DNA from: Asterias rubens
Taxonomy: Eukaryota; Echinodermata; Asteroidea; Forcipulatida; Asteriidae
NCBI RefSeq assembly: GCF_902459465.1
Contig: NC_047068.1
Location: 14,903,195-14,967,194 of the forward strand
Reading direction: 5' to 3'
DNA: 64,000 nucleotides
The translations under genes and the position numbers were made by a program. This document shows positions 45,110 to 56,402 of the stretch, in pieces; positions within the stretch are counted from its first letter, which is position 1; each line of letters begins with the position of its first letter. The notes below the pieces were generated by a model, which did not search any database, had not been told where the DNA came from, and was given only the letters and a program-made list of their open reading frames with translations.

Positions 45110-46636
45110 CAAACGTACTTCCCCCATTTGGTTTCGATGGTTACAAAGTAAGGAGCAATCTCTCGTAAAGTAGAGAAAAACACACAGTGTAGAGCACAGC
45201 GTGAAACTGGAACTCTTTAGTAAGATAATGGTCAACCAATTTGAGTAGTAGAGACACTGTACATCTTCATATGAGAGGAGTCATCAAAAATTCAGTGAAT
45301 AAAAACCACGACAACAATTTGCACTTTTTATCTTGTAGAGACCAAACAGTGACCCCACAACAAATACCCAAATCAAATCAAATCTGCAGCTTACTGATTG
45401 GTTGATGAACTGGAGAGCAGTTGGTGGCACTTGTCCAAAAAGAACCACATTCCTCAACACAACTTGTACATTTTCTTAGGTGTAATTTTAATATGTTTTG
45501 CCTTAAACCCGTGAAGATACCAGTGCAATAAGCACAGTATATCGCCAGTACTGTTCCGAAGGTGTTTGTGACTAGCTAAACCTTAAAGAGTAGGTGACTG
45601 AAATAATCCATAATATTTAATTGGATACAATCGATTGACCATGAAGCTCTATTGGCTGTTGTTTCGTGTAAAACTTCCAGTGTTGGTTTGTGATTGAACA
45701 GCACCAGTCGTTATGTAACTATGAACCCAAATATAGGTTACCAGCGCCTGCTACCAGGGTGTGTGATTAAATTACGATTTTAGTTTTAATCTGACCTTGG
45801 GCAGATTTCACAAAGAGAGCTTGACCTTAACAGCGAGTCGATCTTAATTTCTATTAGCAAAGTGTGATGTCACAATTACACATCACTATACATTGACAAC
45901 TCATCTTTAGATCAATCTTAGTGCACCTGATACTTCACGGAGGCAACGAAGGCGATTGCCTCCATGTCCCCTGGTCATTGCCTTAGTGCCCTTGAAATAC
46001 TCCAGTAGTAATTTGAAATTTCCTTATCGGGTGCCCTTTACCAAGGAGAAAATACCTTGGTGCACTTGCCCTTTCAAAAATGAAGCATACAGGCCTGACC
46101 CCTGTTTCAAATAGGGAAGCTTCTATCAAAGATTTTAACAAAAATGACCTCCCAATCTTGCCGATCAATATCGGAGTGTTTTTTTTGTTCATTCTTCGCT
46201 TACCATGAAACCTTTGTGGCAAGCAACTGGGATGAACCTTCATCGGAAACTAAAGTGTACTTGATGAAAAGTAGTTATTGGATTTCGGTTGACAATTACT
46301 GAATGCAGTAATGAAAATTTTCGACGAGATCAGCTGAGTGGAATGGACCATCTTTCAAAGAATTACATGGTCCTATATAGTTCCCATACAAATAAGTTCT
46401 TACACTTTAAATAATTTACAGAATGATTGATGAGGCTAGTTTTGTCAGAGCTTGTCAAAACTATACATCAGCAGGTTTTATTTTAATAAAAGAATAGCAA
46501 GTAGAATTACCCTGGATGAAATAAAGGATTTAAGTATAAATATAGTGATCATCACAATGAACTCCATCAGTATCACAAAATATCGCAGTGAAAGTCACAT
46601 TAGATGCTTTTCATAATATGCAGGAAATTAGAGTTC

Positions 46637-47012
46637 TTAAAGGGAAGGTACACGTTTGGTAATTACTCAAAAACAAATATTCACTTAAAAACTGACTTGG
46701 CGAGTATTGGGGAGCTGTTGATAGTATAAAACATTTTGAGAATTGGCTCCCTCTGAAGTAGCATAGATTTTGAGAAAGAGGTAATTTCTCACTAAAATAA
46801 TAAAAGACTTCGTCTAGCCAGAAATCTTTTATTCCTATCTGAAAGCACATAAATTCGTCCAACAAAGGTGTTTTTTCTCTCATCATTTCCTCTCAACTTC
46901 GATGACCAATTTAGCTCAAATTTTCACAGGCTTGTTATTCTATGCTTATGTTGAGATACACCAAATGAGAAGGCTGGTCTTTGACAATTACCAAACATGT
47001 ACCTTCCCTTTA
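46637..47012. mobile_element. TTAA-flanked MITE, group 2
   Basis: TTAA at both ends, GGGAAGGTACACGTTTGGTA inverted on the right as ACCAAACATGTACCTTCCC. Intergenic between FReD genes A and B. Confidence 0.85.
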
Positions 47013-48340
47013 AGCCACTTGGCCATGACACCCTACAGTAATGGGAGCATTAGTGGTTGCTCTATGCATCCACGGTTTATAAGTGACCACAAAAGGTAAA
47101 CTTTTAGTCGATAAGATATGAGGGAAACATTGTCCTGGGTGTACACTAGTGCCCAAATAACGCCTGGTATTAATTTAGTTAATGTACACAATGCCATTTT
47201 GTTAAAATTGACAGCAGCAAGAGGGCGCTATGTAGGTGGCTCTAATATATACAGACCAGTCAGGTTAAATTTCCTGTGACCGGATGCACAATACAGCATT
47301 TCCAGGCACTTAACGCATGACTAGATCACCGCTCTTGCATTAGTGTTCACCACAGGTAGCTTTTTGGGGGGGGACCTTGAACAGTAATCGGTTGCTGCTT
47401 GATTTTTTTGAAAAGTTGTTTAGTGCTATTTTAGTGGTTCTAAGTTTCGATCGATGAACATTTTCCTTGCGCAGATTGTTAAAGTAAAACAACCAATCAG
47501 TGATCCGTCTTCATTTTTTTCCCCCGTTATTTACATTTCTGATAATAATCTCTCAGAAAGAGCATCTGTGAAAAGTTTCAGATTGGATTGATGACCATTT
47601 CCTCAGTACAGAATGTTAAAGTAAACCAACCAATCAGTGATCCATCTACATTATTTTTACTGATATTTACGTTTTTCATAATCTTTCAGAAAGAGCATCT
47701 GTTGAAATGACAGCTAGATTAGTTACTCAGACTCTTCGGTACTGTAGATCCATATATCATTCATATACTGAGTAGCATGCAATTCTTGTCACGTACTAAT
47801 CGGTGTATCGGTAAAAGCAAATGTCTTCATTCCGTTGCAATTGTTACATCAATTAAATATATCATTCATCAAAGTTTAATGCTGTATGGTATATTTTCAA
47901 ATGGATAATAATTGAGTTTTTTTTAATAAAGGAACGAGTTGGTCGCTATAAAGCGTTTGAAACCGTTTTTTTATGAAATGCATATGGTTAGATAGATAAT
48001 TAATTTAAAAGTAGAATATGATGAGCCACACAAACATGCCTCGAAATCGCAAGGTTTTCCTTTAAATATCGCGAACAAACACGGTCGGCCATCTTGTGGA
48101 GTAAAAATGTATTGCACAAGGACAGCATTGGTAAAAGAACAGTATCAACGCTTGATGTGACCCAACAAAGACATTAAATGAAAAATAGCAAAAGTTTAAG
48201 CTCAACCATTCGTTGGAGTCACAAGCAAACTGTGAAAATCCCAATTACATGTTTTCAAACATCTGGTTTTGAACTCTCTAGATCAAAACTAATCGTTTTA
48301 CTAAATTCTCTCAATCCGGGACCTATAACAAAAGAGGACA

Positions 48341-49058
48341 ATAGACCGATTGCGCTACCAACGTTTACATGTGATCACGTGACCTATAGTGGGTATAGAA
48401 AAACACAGCTACACAGTAAAGACATGGGAAAACTCGATTTACCATAAATGGCTGCATTTTCATTAAATAACACTTTTAACTAAAAACATAGCCCTTTTTA
48501 TAAAGTTGATTATTGTGACATTGATTTAAATCACTTTTGCTGTTTGATGTTCCCAGTATTCTACTACAAAAGAGGTTTCCTTTGAGAGTATGGTTAGACT
48601 ACGTAAATTACTGAGGTTTGAGCGAGCTCCAGGCCGTGGATTTTGTGTTGTGCATGGCGTGAAGTTGGGCTGTGATAAGGGAGATCGCAAATATTTTGAG
48701 GATGAATATAAAGGGATTTGCAGCTTCATAATGAGATTTTTATTGAAAATATTGGCAGGAAAATCATTAAAATGAGGGCAGTGTAAAACCACACTTTCCT
48801 TGTGATGATTTGGAATTATCTATTTGGTGGAACTGTGTTTACCCATTACTGGCATTGTTCAGCCACCGATAAGGTCTCATGTGACAAACTCCTGAGTATT
48901 CTTCAGTGATTTCGAGAATTAAGTATTTTTTTTGAGCCAAAAAATTGCAACAGTAATCATGTCTTTTTAATGCACATTTATATGCAATGCGCCGTGTTTT
49001 TTTTTACATCCAATACCCACTATAAGTCAACTGACGCACGGAGCGCAATCGGTCTATA
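48341..49058. mobile_element. 718-bp nonautonomous DNA transposon candidate
   Basis: Ends ATAGACCGATTGCGCT and AGCGCAATCGGTCTAT are exact inverses; an inner pair, TATAGTGGGTAT and ATACCCACTATA, extends the terminal repeats. Short ORFs inside show no transposase features. Confidence 0.7.
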
Positions 49059-51509
49059 GGGTCCACAGTTCGGGAAAGGTCCATAGTTGGAACGTGTACA
49101 AAACCATTGGGGCCTGGTGCGACTTTACAAAACCAATGGGACCTAGTGCAAAAAAGTTAAAGTATAAACAAAAGAGGGACAATAGGGGTCCACAGTATGC
49201 GTATGCACACTTGGTACACTCTGATCATTCAGTTGATCTGGCATTATATAACCCCCCCCCCCCCACCCACCGCCACCCACTCCATGCAACCAACCTATGA
49301 ATCTATGAATAACTCATCAATTTGTATACTCTCATGCTTTCAATGATGCACCAATTAATGGTTTCTGTTTCCCCAAGGTATTTGTGCATGATCTAGGTAT
49401 GCCCATGAAGGCTTTCTGTTTTAACCTGACCCAATTTCAGAATACCCAATCTCATGGCCTTGCTTACCATAAAGAATATTAGCGCTTACAGAATATTAGC
49501 AGGGTCGCTTGTATGCAGGCGTTCTCCACGCTGCTACGTACTACACTTACACAGCAAGCGCACAAAGAGGGCGTTGGAATTGGGTTCTGAACATCAGCCC
49601 TGCTGGTAAACCTCAATCAATTTCTTTTCTTATTAATTTCAAGGGTTAAATTTTCAATATCAAGGGCTATATTGATCTGTAAAATTCCGAACAAAAAATG
49701 AGTGCTTAATAACAAAATGTAAGGAGACTTTTGAATACGTTCAAGCTGGTGCAATTGGCAGAAGTTACCTCAAAGGTTGCTCAAATGAGATTGACCCGCT
49801 AACCAACACTTGAATCACTGGCCTTGAGCCTGCGGTCCAGTGATAATTTTGAGCCTGACTGGGCCAGTCGGGCAAAATTTTCATTTTGCTACATAACTGG
49901 AAATTTCTGCTAAGCAAAAAAAATAAACAGAAAACCAGTCACAAAAGGTACACATGAACATGGCAGTTTGGCCGGTTAACTTTTTCTGGTAAACGCAACT
50001 GTTTTGTGCTTTGCTTAGTTTTGTGCTTAAGGCATCTATTCAACTAGGCCAAGGTTGTTTTCGCTTTGGACTCCCAACAAATACTATTGCTGAAGTTTCA
50101 AGCCGAGTCAATATCTTAATTCATAGAAATAGGTCACAAAGGGATATTTATTTATTTGAAACTTTCTCCAACTAGCTAATTAAGGTAGGGAAATTGTCCA
50201 CCATTATGAGTTCAGTTTCAATAAAAATAAACAACCTGTTACACGGAGAAGTAGTTATTACATGTGCTTTTTTTCAAGACCTAATTTTGAATAAAAGCCT
50301 TTCTTAGAGAATAGAGAATTGTTACTGTTTCCAGTACTGGATGTTTACAATAAACACAAAATCTTGAATGGAATTGCCGGCTTCTATTAACGTAACACTA
50401 TCCGAAAATGTCAACGGATTGTACCTCGCAACAGCCAATTTAAGGGCATTGTTGAATTTATTGATTACATTTGAAAATAGGAGTTCTAAATTACTGCATT
50501 TGTCCCTGCCACTTATTAAATGTTGTCTTTGGCAACATAGACTGTGTCTTTATTTCATTACGACTAAGGCCTCACTAATTGCTTTATAGTGTAATGTAAT
50601 TTGAAATGTCAAGATCGAAAAAGAGGAAATGAGTATTCAACGATCCTCCCTAAAATTAAGAATTTCCCTGTATTTATTTTATTTGAGGGTTGAACAAAGA
50701 AAAATTGACTGGAGCTAGATTTGAACAAGCCACCTGGAAAAAATAAAAACGAGTGCTTGTAGTACGATCTTTGGAGATTTTGCTTTCAAACACAGCATCC
50801 CTGTTTGCATCCCTGTGGAGACTTTTGTTTTCTTTCCTATGTCCCTGTAATTAAGAACCTCCCATGGACTCTGTTCACTAATTTCCTTGTTGAGCGACCC
50901 AGTCTTTAAAATTTCCCTACAGAGCCTGTTTGTTTACCCTTTTCTATTTTGTTCTAGGTCTACATAAGCTAGTGAATACAAAATCACCAACTCCCTTAAA
51001 AGCCATAAGAACAATTAGCTACAGCAGAAAACTGAAGCCAAATCAAACGATATTGTCTCTAATAGAGTTCTGATGAAGGAGGAGGGGGGGGGAATGGTGT
51101 TGATTGCCTTATGTTTGATCTTTCAACATGAAATTTGAAATAAGGCTTCACTGGATATAATCTATCAACAACAATTGAAACTTTGCATGCCAAAGGGGAA
51201 ATTTTGGTAGAAATGCTTAATTCAAAATGCCAAATTCAATGCTGTTTCGATTGAATATCATTAAAATTCCTGAAGAAACTAAAAACGTTCTGTTAAAAAA
51301 TGTAAAGACCAAAATATTTGAAATGTAACTTTACTGGACAGGTTTCTAACATTTTAACGCTAGGTTAGAGACTTGCACAGTTTTTCCTACTTTCGTTAGA
51401 ACTCTATCTGTTTGAAAATGACTGCCTCAGCCCACATAACTTAATTTGAGCCCCTATTTTTAATCTTTAATTTAATTTTAATTGTATTTAATAATGGGTT
51501 CTTTAAAGT

Positions 51510-51840
51510 GCTTATTCACACCCTTAAGGGTGGTGTATCAAAGCGCTCATTGTAAATAAAGCTATTAATTATGAGACCCATTTATGTGGCACCTTACAAT
51601 GGTTTATAAGGTGCGAAGACGCATTAAGCAGCCACTGCCAGACGAATCGGGGCAAACCCCCATTCTGTGCACAATAAGTGCACTTGGTTCTTTTACGTGC
51701 ATTACACAACACACAGGACCAAGCCCTTTATGTCTACTCTGGAGGTTGAATCAATAATGTCTTGCTAATGGACACACACTCTGCTGATCAGATATGCAGA
51801 GCTTGAGTCCAGTGTGCTTGACCGCTTGGCCATGATACAA
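51510..51840 (-). mobile_element. SINE (Leu/Ser-tRNA type), reverse
   Basis: Tail TATCAAAGCGCTCATTG, body AAGTGCACTTGGTTCTTTTA, head TGCTTGACCGCTTGGCCATG at 51817-51836. Intergenic. Confidence 0.72.
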
Positions 51841-52269
51841 GACAAACGCGAACAAAAAAAAACCACAAGTTTTCAATTCTTCATGATCTTGTTCAAGATA
51901 GAAGATGGCTTTTTAGAATTTTGGTGAAGGATAACCAATTTTTTTATGGACAAACTGACTTCACTATCGAAATCCTGCACTTCAAGCATTTAACTATTTC
52001 AGTGCCAAGGATGACATGTACGATCTATTTTAAGTATTCTGAAAGGGCCATTATCAAACAATCTATTCCATATACTAAAAAAGTGTCATCAATAATTCAT
52101 GTAAATCCACAATCGACATGTTATCACAAGAAGGTATGATCACTCAAAAAATACTATTGACTTTGGGATGTAAAAAGTCAAACAAATCAACAAGATACAT
52201 TTTGTTTTGTGAAAAACATTCAAAGAAATATTGTTATGCACAGTTTCAAAAAAACTTTAAAAGCTGAGC

Positions 52270-52610
52270 ATTAAACAAGGGAATCAATGTGTGGTGAAGA
52301 GGTTTTCAACTAGTGGTTTAATCCCAACGAGGCCTGGTTCTCCTTATAAGGGAATGCTGTGCGCGTATCGCGTGATGTGGCACAACTGTTTCAGCCGTTG
52401 CTCTCGACCAATAGGAATGAAGAAACTGTCTTAAGCACAGGTGGTGCAAGCTCGCGTGTCACGCCCATGTTCCAACACTTTTTACTGGTTATAAACAAAG
52501 GTTTATACACACCCACGTGACGCGCTCTCCACCAATAGGAATAGCGAAACTGTCTGAGGTATTTATGAACTAAGGTTCAAAACGCAACAAAAAGGGTCAC
52601 TGAATCTTTC
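52270..52610. repeat. 3'-flank repeat of FReD gene B, duplicated 3' of gene C
   Basis: GGGAATCAATGTGTGGTGAA, CTCCTTATAAGGGAATG, CGCGTGATGTGGCACAACTG, CGACCAATAGGAATGAAGAA and GCGAAACTGTCTGAGG all recur in the same order at 55756-56283. Confidence 0.8.
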
Positions 52611-52933
52611 TTTTTAGGAAAGATACACTGTTGAATCTGAAAAAGGTTTTGATTGATTGTTTAACCTATCAGTATCACATTTAGGACCTATAGCAAAAAG
52701 GGAATTGCAGTTTGATTGACAATTTAAACAATTCCTAAAATGATTAATTGTTTATTAATGTCACAGCTGTGGTTTCTGAAACAACAGTGAACTATACCAC
52801 AACAATAGTTCCCATTTTTACTTAGATTTCCTACTTAACGAGAAGTGGGAAATGAAAAACAAAACTTTCTGAAAATGTTTATTTCTTTTTAAAGAATGTA
52901 GAGAAGTTATGCAGCTATTACTCACTGGCATGT

Positions 52934-54232
52934 TTATCTTAACTTCATACTGCATGACTTGATTGGTTTATCCTTTATCCATTCATTCCACCGGATGCCT
53001 CGTCTGGTAGGGTAGCTCTGCCCATATTCACCATTTAAGTGAGACTTCACTGTGCAGTCTCCGAACCACCAGGCTCCATTAGCTGTGTCTGCACAATTCC
53101 CACTGTCATAGTCATCATTGTCTCTACCCTTTGTTGTGAAATCTTTCTTATTGCTATCACCCATGGAGTCTGCTTGGCCACCGTCATAATTATCGTAACT
53201 GAATTGGTAATTACTACCAGAAATGCTTACTCCACTATACTTTGCATATCCATTAGAACCTGCCCATGATTCAGCATCTACCCGTAGATTTGTATAACCT
53301 GCTGAAGTCAGTGTGACTAAGTTATCATTGCCAAGCCAGAACTCTCTTGATGGGTCACCGAAGCCAGTCTGGTATTCAGTCCAGCTTTTATAAAAGTCTA
53401 GAGTGCCATCAATTCTCTTCTGAAATACAATCCATCCTCCACCATCAGTCTTCATGTCACAGTACACCTTCATACCAGGTGCACTGGTACCCTTTGGGTA
53501 GATTGTGTATACACCACTCTCAGTGTAACCACCAGATTGAAATGCCTTACAGTCTTTGAGTTTCGGCAGGGGGCTTGGAGTTGAAACGAAGGGGGTTGTT
53601 GTCTCAGTGGTTGAGGGTCGAGTTGTGGTCTCAGTTGATGGGGGTCGAGTTGTTGGCTCAGTGGATGTGGGTCGAGTTGTTGTCTCAGTGGTTTTGGGTT
53701 GATTTGTTGTCTTAGTGGTTGAAGGTTGAGTGGTTTGGTCAGATGTGGACTTCACAGAGGATGTTTCCATTTCACAGTAAATCTGCTGACAGTTCACCAA
53801 CCCATCAGGGCAGATGGTGTAATATCCACTTTTCTCAATCCCTCCCTGACAACTTTTGAAGCATTCAAATGTTTTATCAACGATGGAACGAATAGGTGTG
53901 CCCTCATCCATGTCAAAGTACATATATTCTTGATCTTCAACAAAGTCTTCAGTGTGCTCCTTCCTTGTAGAATTGTTCAACTCACAAAACCCTCTACATT
54001 TGTAGAAGTTGAAAGACTTACAGTCTTTCTCCAGACTGCAATCTCGTCCACAGATGACATGATTGGCCACAGTTTTGTTCTTGTACACAAAGTTCTTGAG
54101 GACCATGTTTTCAGCACTGAAGAACTGGTGTTCCAACTGACCACACTGACTGCCAAACCTTTCCGCCACCATCGATGGAGAAAACCCCCAAACTGTCATG
54201 AAATAGAGGACAGAGAGAATTCGCAGAGCCAT
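52934..54232 (-). CDS. Secreted PAN + Thr-rich linker + fibrinogen-related domain protein (FReD gene B)
   Basis: Intact 432-residue single-exon frame. Residues 1-20 are a signal peptide (MALRILSVLYFMTVWGFS). Residues 30-107 form a PAN/Apple-like module with six cysteines (30, 61, 65, 71, 79, 83) and sequons NKT and NNST. Residues 122-157 are a cysteine-rich piece (SGYYTICPDG, QQIYCEMET) resembling the first part of a FReD. Residues 165-215 are a degenerate 9-residue Thr/Pro repeat. The complete FReD runs from about 222 to 432, with GGGWIVFQKR, EFWLGNDNL and GAWWFGDC. The calcium loop reads KGRDNDDYD, so the usual first Asp of DxDND is Gly. The start matches the homologous ATG of gene C. Probable secreted lectin-like recognition protein; function inferred from family only. 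Confidence 0.87.
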   Translation of the reverse strand: MALRILSVLYFMTVWGFSPSMVAERFGSQCGQLEHQFFSAENMVLKNFVYKNKTVANHVICGRDCSLEKDCKSFNFYKCRGFCELNNSTRKEHTEDFVEDQEYMYFDMDEGTPIRSIVDKTFECFKSCQGGIEKSGYYTICPDGLVNCQQIYCEMETSSVKSTSDQTTQPSTTKTTNQPKTTETTTRPTSTEPTTRPPSTETTTRPSTTETTTPFVSTPSPLPKLKDCKAFQSGGYTESGVYTIYPKGTSAPGMKVYCDMKTDGGGWIVFQKRIDGTLDFYKSWTEYQTGFGDPSREFWLGNDNLVTLTSAGYTNLRVDAESWAGSNGYAKYSGVSISGSNYQFSYDNYDGGQADSMGDSNKKDFTTKGRDNDDYDSGNCADTANGAWWFGDCTVKSHLNGEYGQSYPTRRGIRWNEWIKDKPIKSCSMKLR

Positions 54233-54399
54233 ATTGAATCAGAGTTGACAACATTCACTTTTCAAAATAAAGGAAAAAGTAAAACTGTGTATCAGCAATC
54301 TGTTCTCAGTAGCTAGATAATTGAAGTACAGTTTATGCTAATGCACACCAGCATGTGGAATTAACATCTGGCTGTAATTGACGTGGACCTTGGTTTTAT

Positions 54400-54870
54400 T
54401 ACCAAGAGTAACACTCCAAATGCACTAATTGGTCAAACCTGGAAGTTAATACGTCTTGTCCCACTGATCATCTGATTGGCTAATGGCTTGTGTTTTTTTA
54501 CCTCACCATTTCTGTTCATTTCCCTGTGATTGGCTAACCGGTATATGTCAATACAGCAATGCTCCCAGCTGGTTGACTCCTACATCATGAAGTGACACAA
54601 GACCTTTTTAGCATCACTACTATGACATCAACCATGGATCAGGTTCACGTGTTTAATTAAACAACTCGAAAAAAGCTTCATATGTGCTTTCAGTCACCGA
54701 AACGCCCCCTGGAAAATCACTGGTTGAAAACACCTGGCAAGCACGTCTCTTAGCTGTTTACGCTCCAACTGAAGCTTGTAATGTTTGACCACATAGCCCA
54801 TTCTCCCTCATTGATCTTAAGAATGGACGATCAATCAATATTCCATCAACAGACCCTCAGTTTAATGACA
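54400..54870 (-). promoter_or_regulatory. 5' flank of FReD gene B, shared with gene C
   Basis: Blocks here recur upstream of gene C (57990-58050 and 58598-58800) and in an orphan copy near 60063-60935: an ACTA(A/G)TTGGTCA ... TCTGATTGGCTAAT segment with two ATTGG (inverted CCAAT) motifs, and a farther block around GTGCTTTCAGTCACCGAAAC. The conserved distance to the start codon suggests promoter sequence, but start sites cannot be seen. Confidence 0.35.
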
Positions 54871-55019
54871 GCATTTTCGGTTTTCTCAACCTAGATATGC
54901 TGCTAAATTTATTTTAAGGCGGACTAAATATTGATTGATGATGAGCAGGGGCTGGTGGTGGAAGTTCACCCAATATGAATCAGTGGATTTAATCTCTGAG
55001 CCTTGCTCTTCTTCAAAAG

Positions 55020-55260
55020 ACAGTAAAAACAAACACCTTGTTCTCTAGTTAATACTTAACCACAACTTCTTGATTTGTGCAATTCATAATCACACTGTGT
55101 TAAACCAGTGTTTCACACAACTGGTTATTGGCATAATGAGGCAAAACATGATTGAGAGATTGACTGTTGCCAGCTTGGTGTTTATTTCCCCCTTGTGGGA
55201 GTTTACCGAGTGGGAGTTTACCGAGTACCGAGTTCTTGTTTGGAGATCGTCTAAAACAAG
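55020..55260 (+). mobile_element. Third-type SINE, body and tail
   Basis: ATCACACTGTGTTAAACCAG, TTGCCAGCTTGGTGTTTATT and a duplicated TGGGAGTTTACCGAG. In the FReD B-C intergenic region. Confidence 0.6.
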
Positions 55261-55755
55261 CATCAAATCCTCCCCCAACTCCATTTTCTTTGTTTTAAGT
55301 TACAGGAACTCACATGACTTTTAAGAGCACAATTTTCAGGCCCTTGTAGGCATAATTACATGACCGTCCAATTTTTCACAGATTTGTTATTTTATGCATA
55401 TGGTTGGGATACACCAAGTGAGGACATTGCATAAGCTCAGCAACCATGTAGCATGTCGCTGTAAACAAGACTATATATGGACAAATTAGTTTATAAGCTA
55501 TACCTGTTAAATCAAGACTGATATATTTTCAGCACTACGTGCATGTGTGCGAAGTTGCAATGAAACTAAGATGAATATAAGCATGCGATTAAAGTGCAAA
55601 GCGCAAACTACTTATACACAATGTATGCTGGTTTAGGGGCCACTTATTCGCTATTTTCCCAAATCGGTCCTAAATCATCCGTGAATACATACCCACGTGA
55701 TCGGGTTTTAACCAATCAGAGTCTGGAAACTGTCTAGTGTCTAAGATATTTATTA

Positions 55756-56283
55756 ATAAGGGAATCAATGTGTGGTGAATAGGTTTTCAACTAGTGGTTT
55801 AAGCCAAACGAGGCCTGGTTCTTGATAATTTTTACAGAGACGAAGTCGAGGTAAATTATCAAGAGCCAGGCCATGGCGGGTTTAAACCACTATAGTTAAA
55901 AACCGATTCAGCCCACTTTGATTCCCATTCATAAATACCTTTTTGGTCAAAAAACATCAACACTGTTTGGTCAAAAAATAAAATAAATGCAAAAATTATT
56001 AATTTTCAATGATTTCTTTCAACACAACACCCCTCCAGCTATGAAATGGTAAGGCCCTCGGCCTGATCGGGTTAACAACTCCTTATAAGGGAATGATGTG
56101 CGCGTCGTGCATATCGCGTGATGTGGCACAACTGTCCCGGCCGTTGCGCTCGACCAATAGGAATGAAGAAACTGTCTTATAATCACAGGTGCAAGCTCGA
56201 GTGTCATAAACAAAGGTTTATACAAACCCACGTGACGCTCTCTCAACCATTAGGAATAGCGAAACTGTCTGAGGTATTTATGA
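55756..56283. repeat. 3'-flank repeat of FReD gene C
   Basis: Copy of 52270-52610 with an additional inverted-repeat insertion: GGTTTTCAACTAGTGGTTTA on the left faces TAAACCACTATAGTTAAAAACC on the right, around the GATAATTTTTACAGA / GGTAAATTATC centre. Confidence 0.78.
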
Positions 56284-56402
56284 ATAATAAATAAAGAATA
56301 TTCATTTTGGATAATAACCAAAAATTAATATTGTTATTAACACGCTGTTACAATTATCACCCTGTTCACTATTATTATTTAAATGAAGAGATGTACTCAC
56401 TA

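Larger units (their letters stand above)
45236..52933. other. Intergenic between FReD genes A and B
   Basis: No gene supported. Contents: a TTAA-type MITE (46637), a duplicated ~130-bp block with CCAATCAGTGATC (47460-47705), the 718-bp element at 48341, a poly-C run (49252-49264), a repeat shared with 5490 and 7060 (49890-50040), a SINE (51510) and a repeat shared with 39130 (51990-52260). Confidence 0.7.

Noticed and set aside
48526-48792. Short ORFs inside the 48341 element as a transposase
   Set aside because: 88 and 61 residues with no catalytic acidic motif or DNA-binding pattern that I can see.
53726-54316. 196-residue plus-strand ORF
   Set aside because: It is the antisense shadow of FReD gene B (PAN region); no signal peptide or family resemblance. 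The similar 137-residue ORF at 57306-57719 is the same shadow in gene C.
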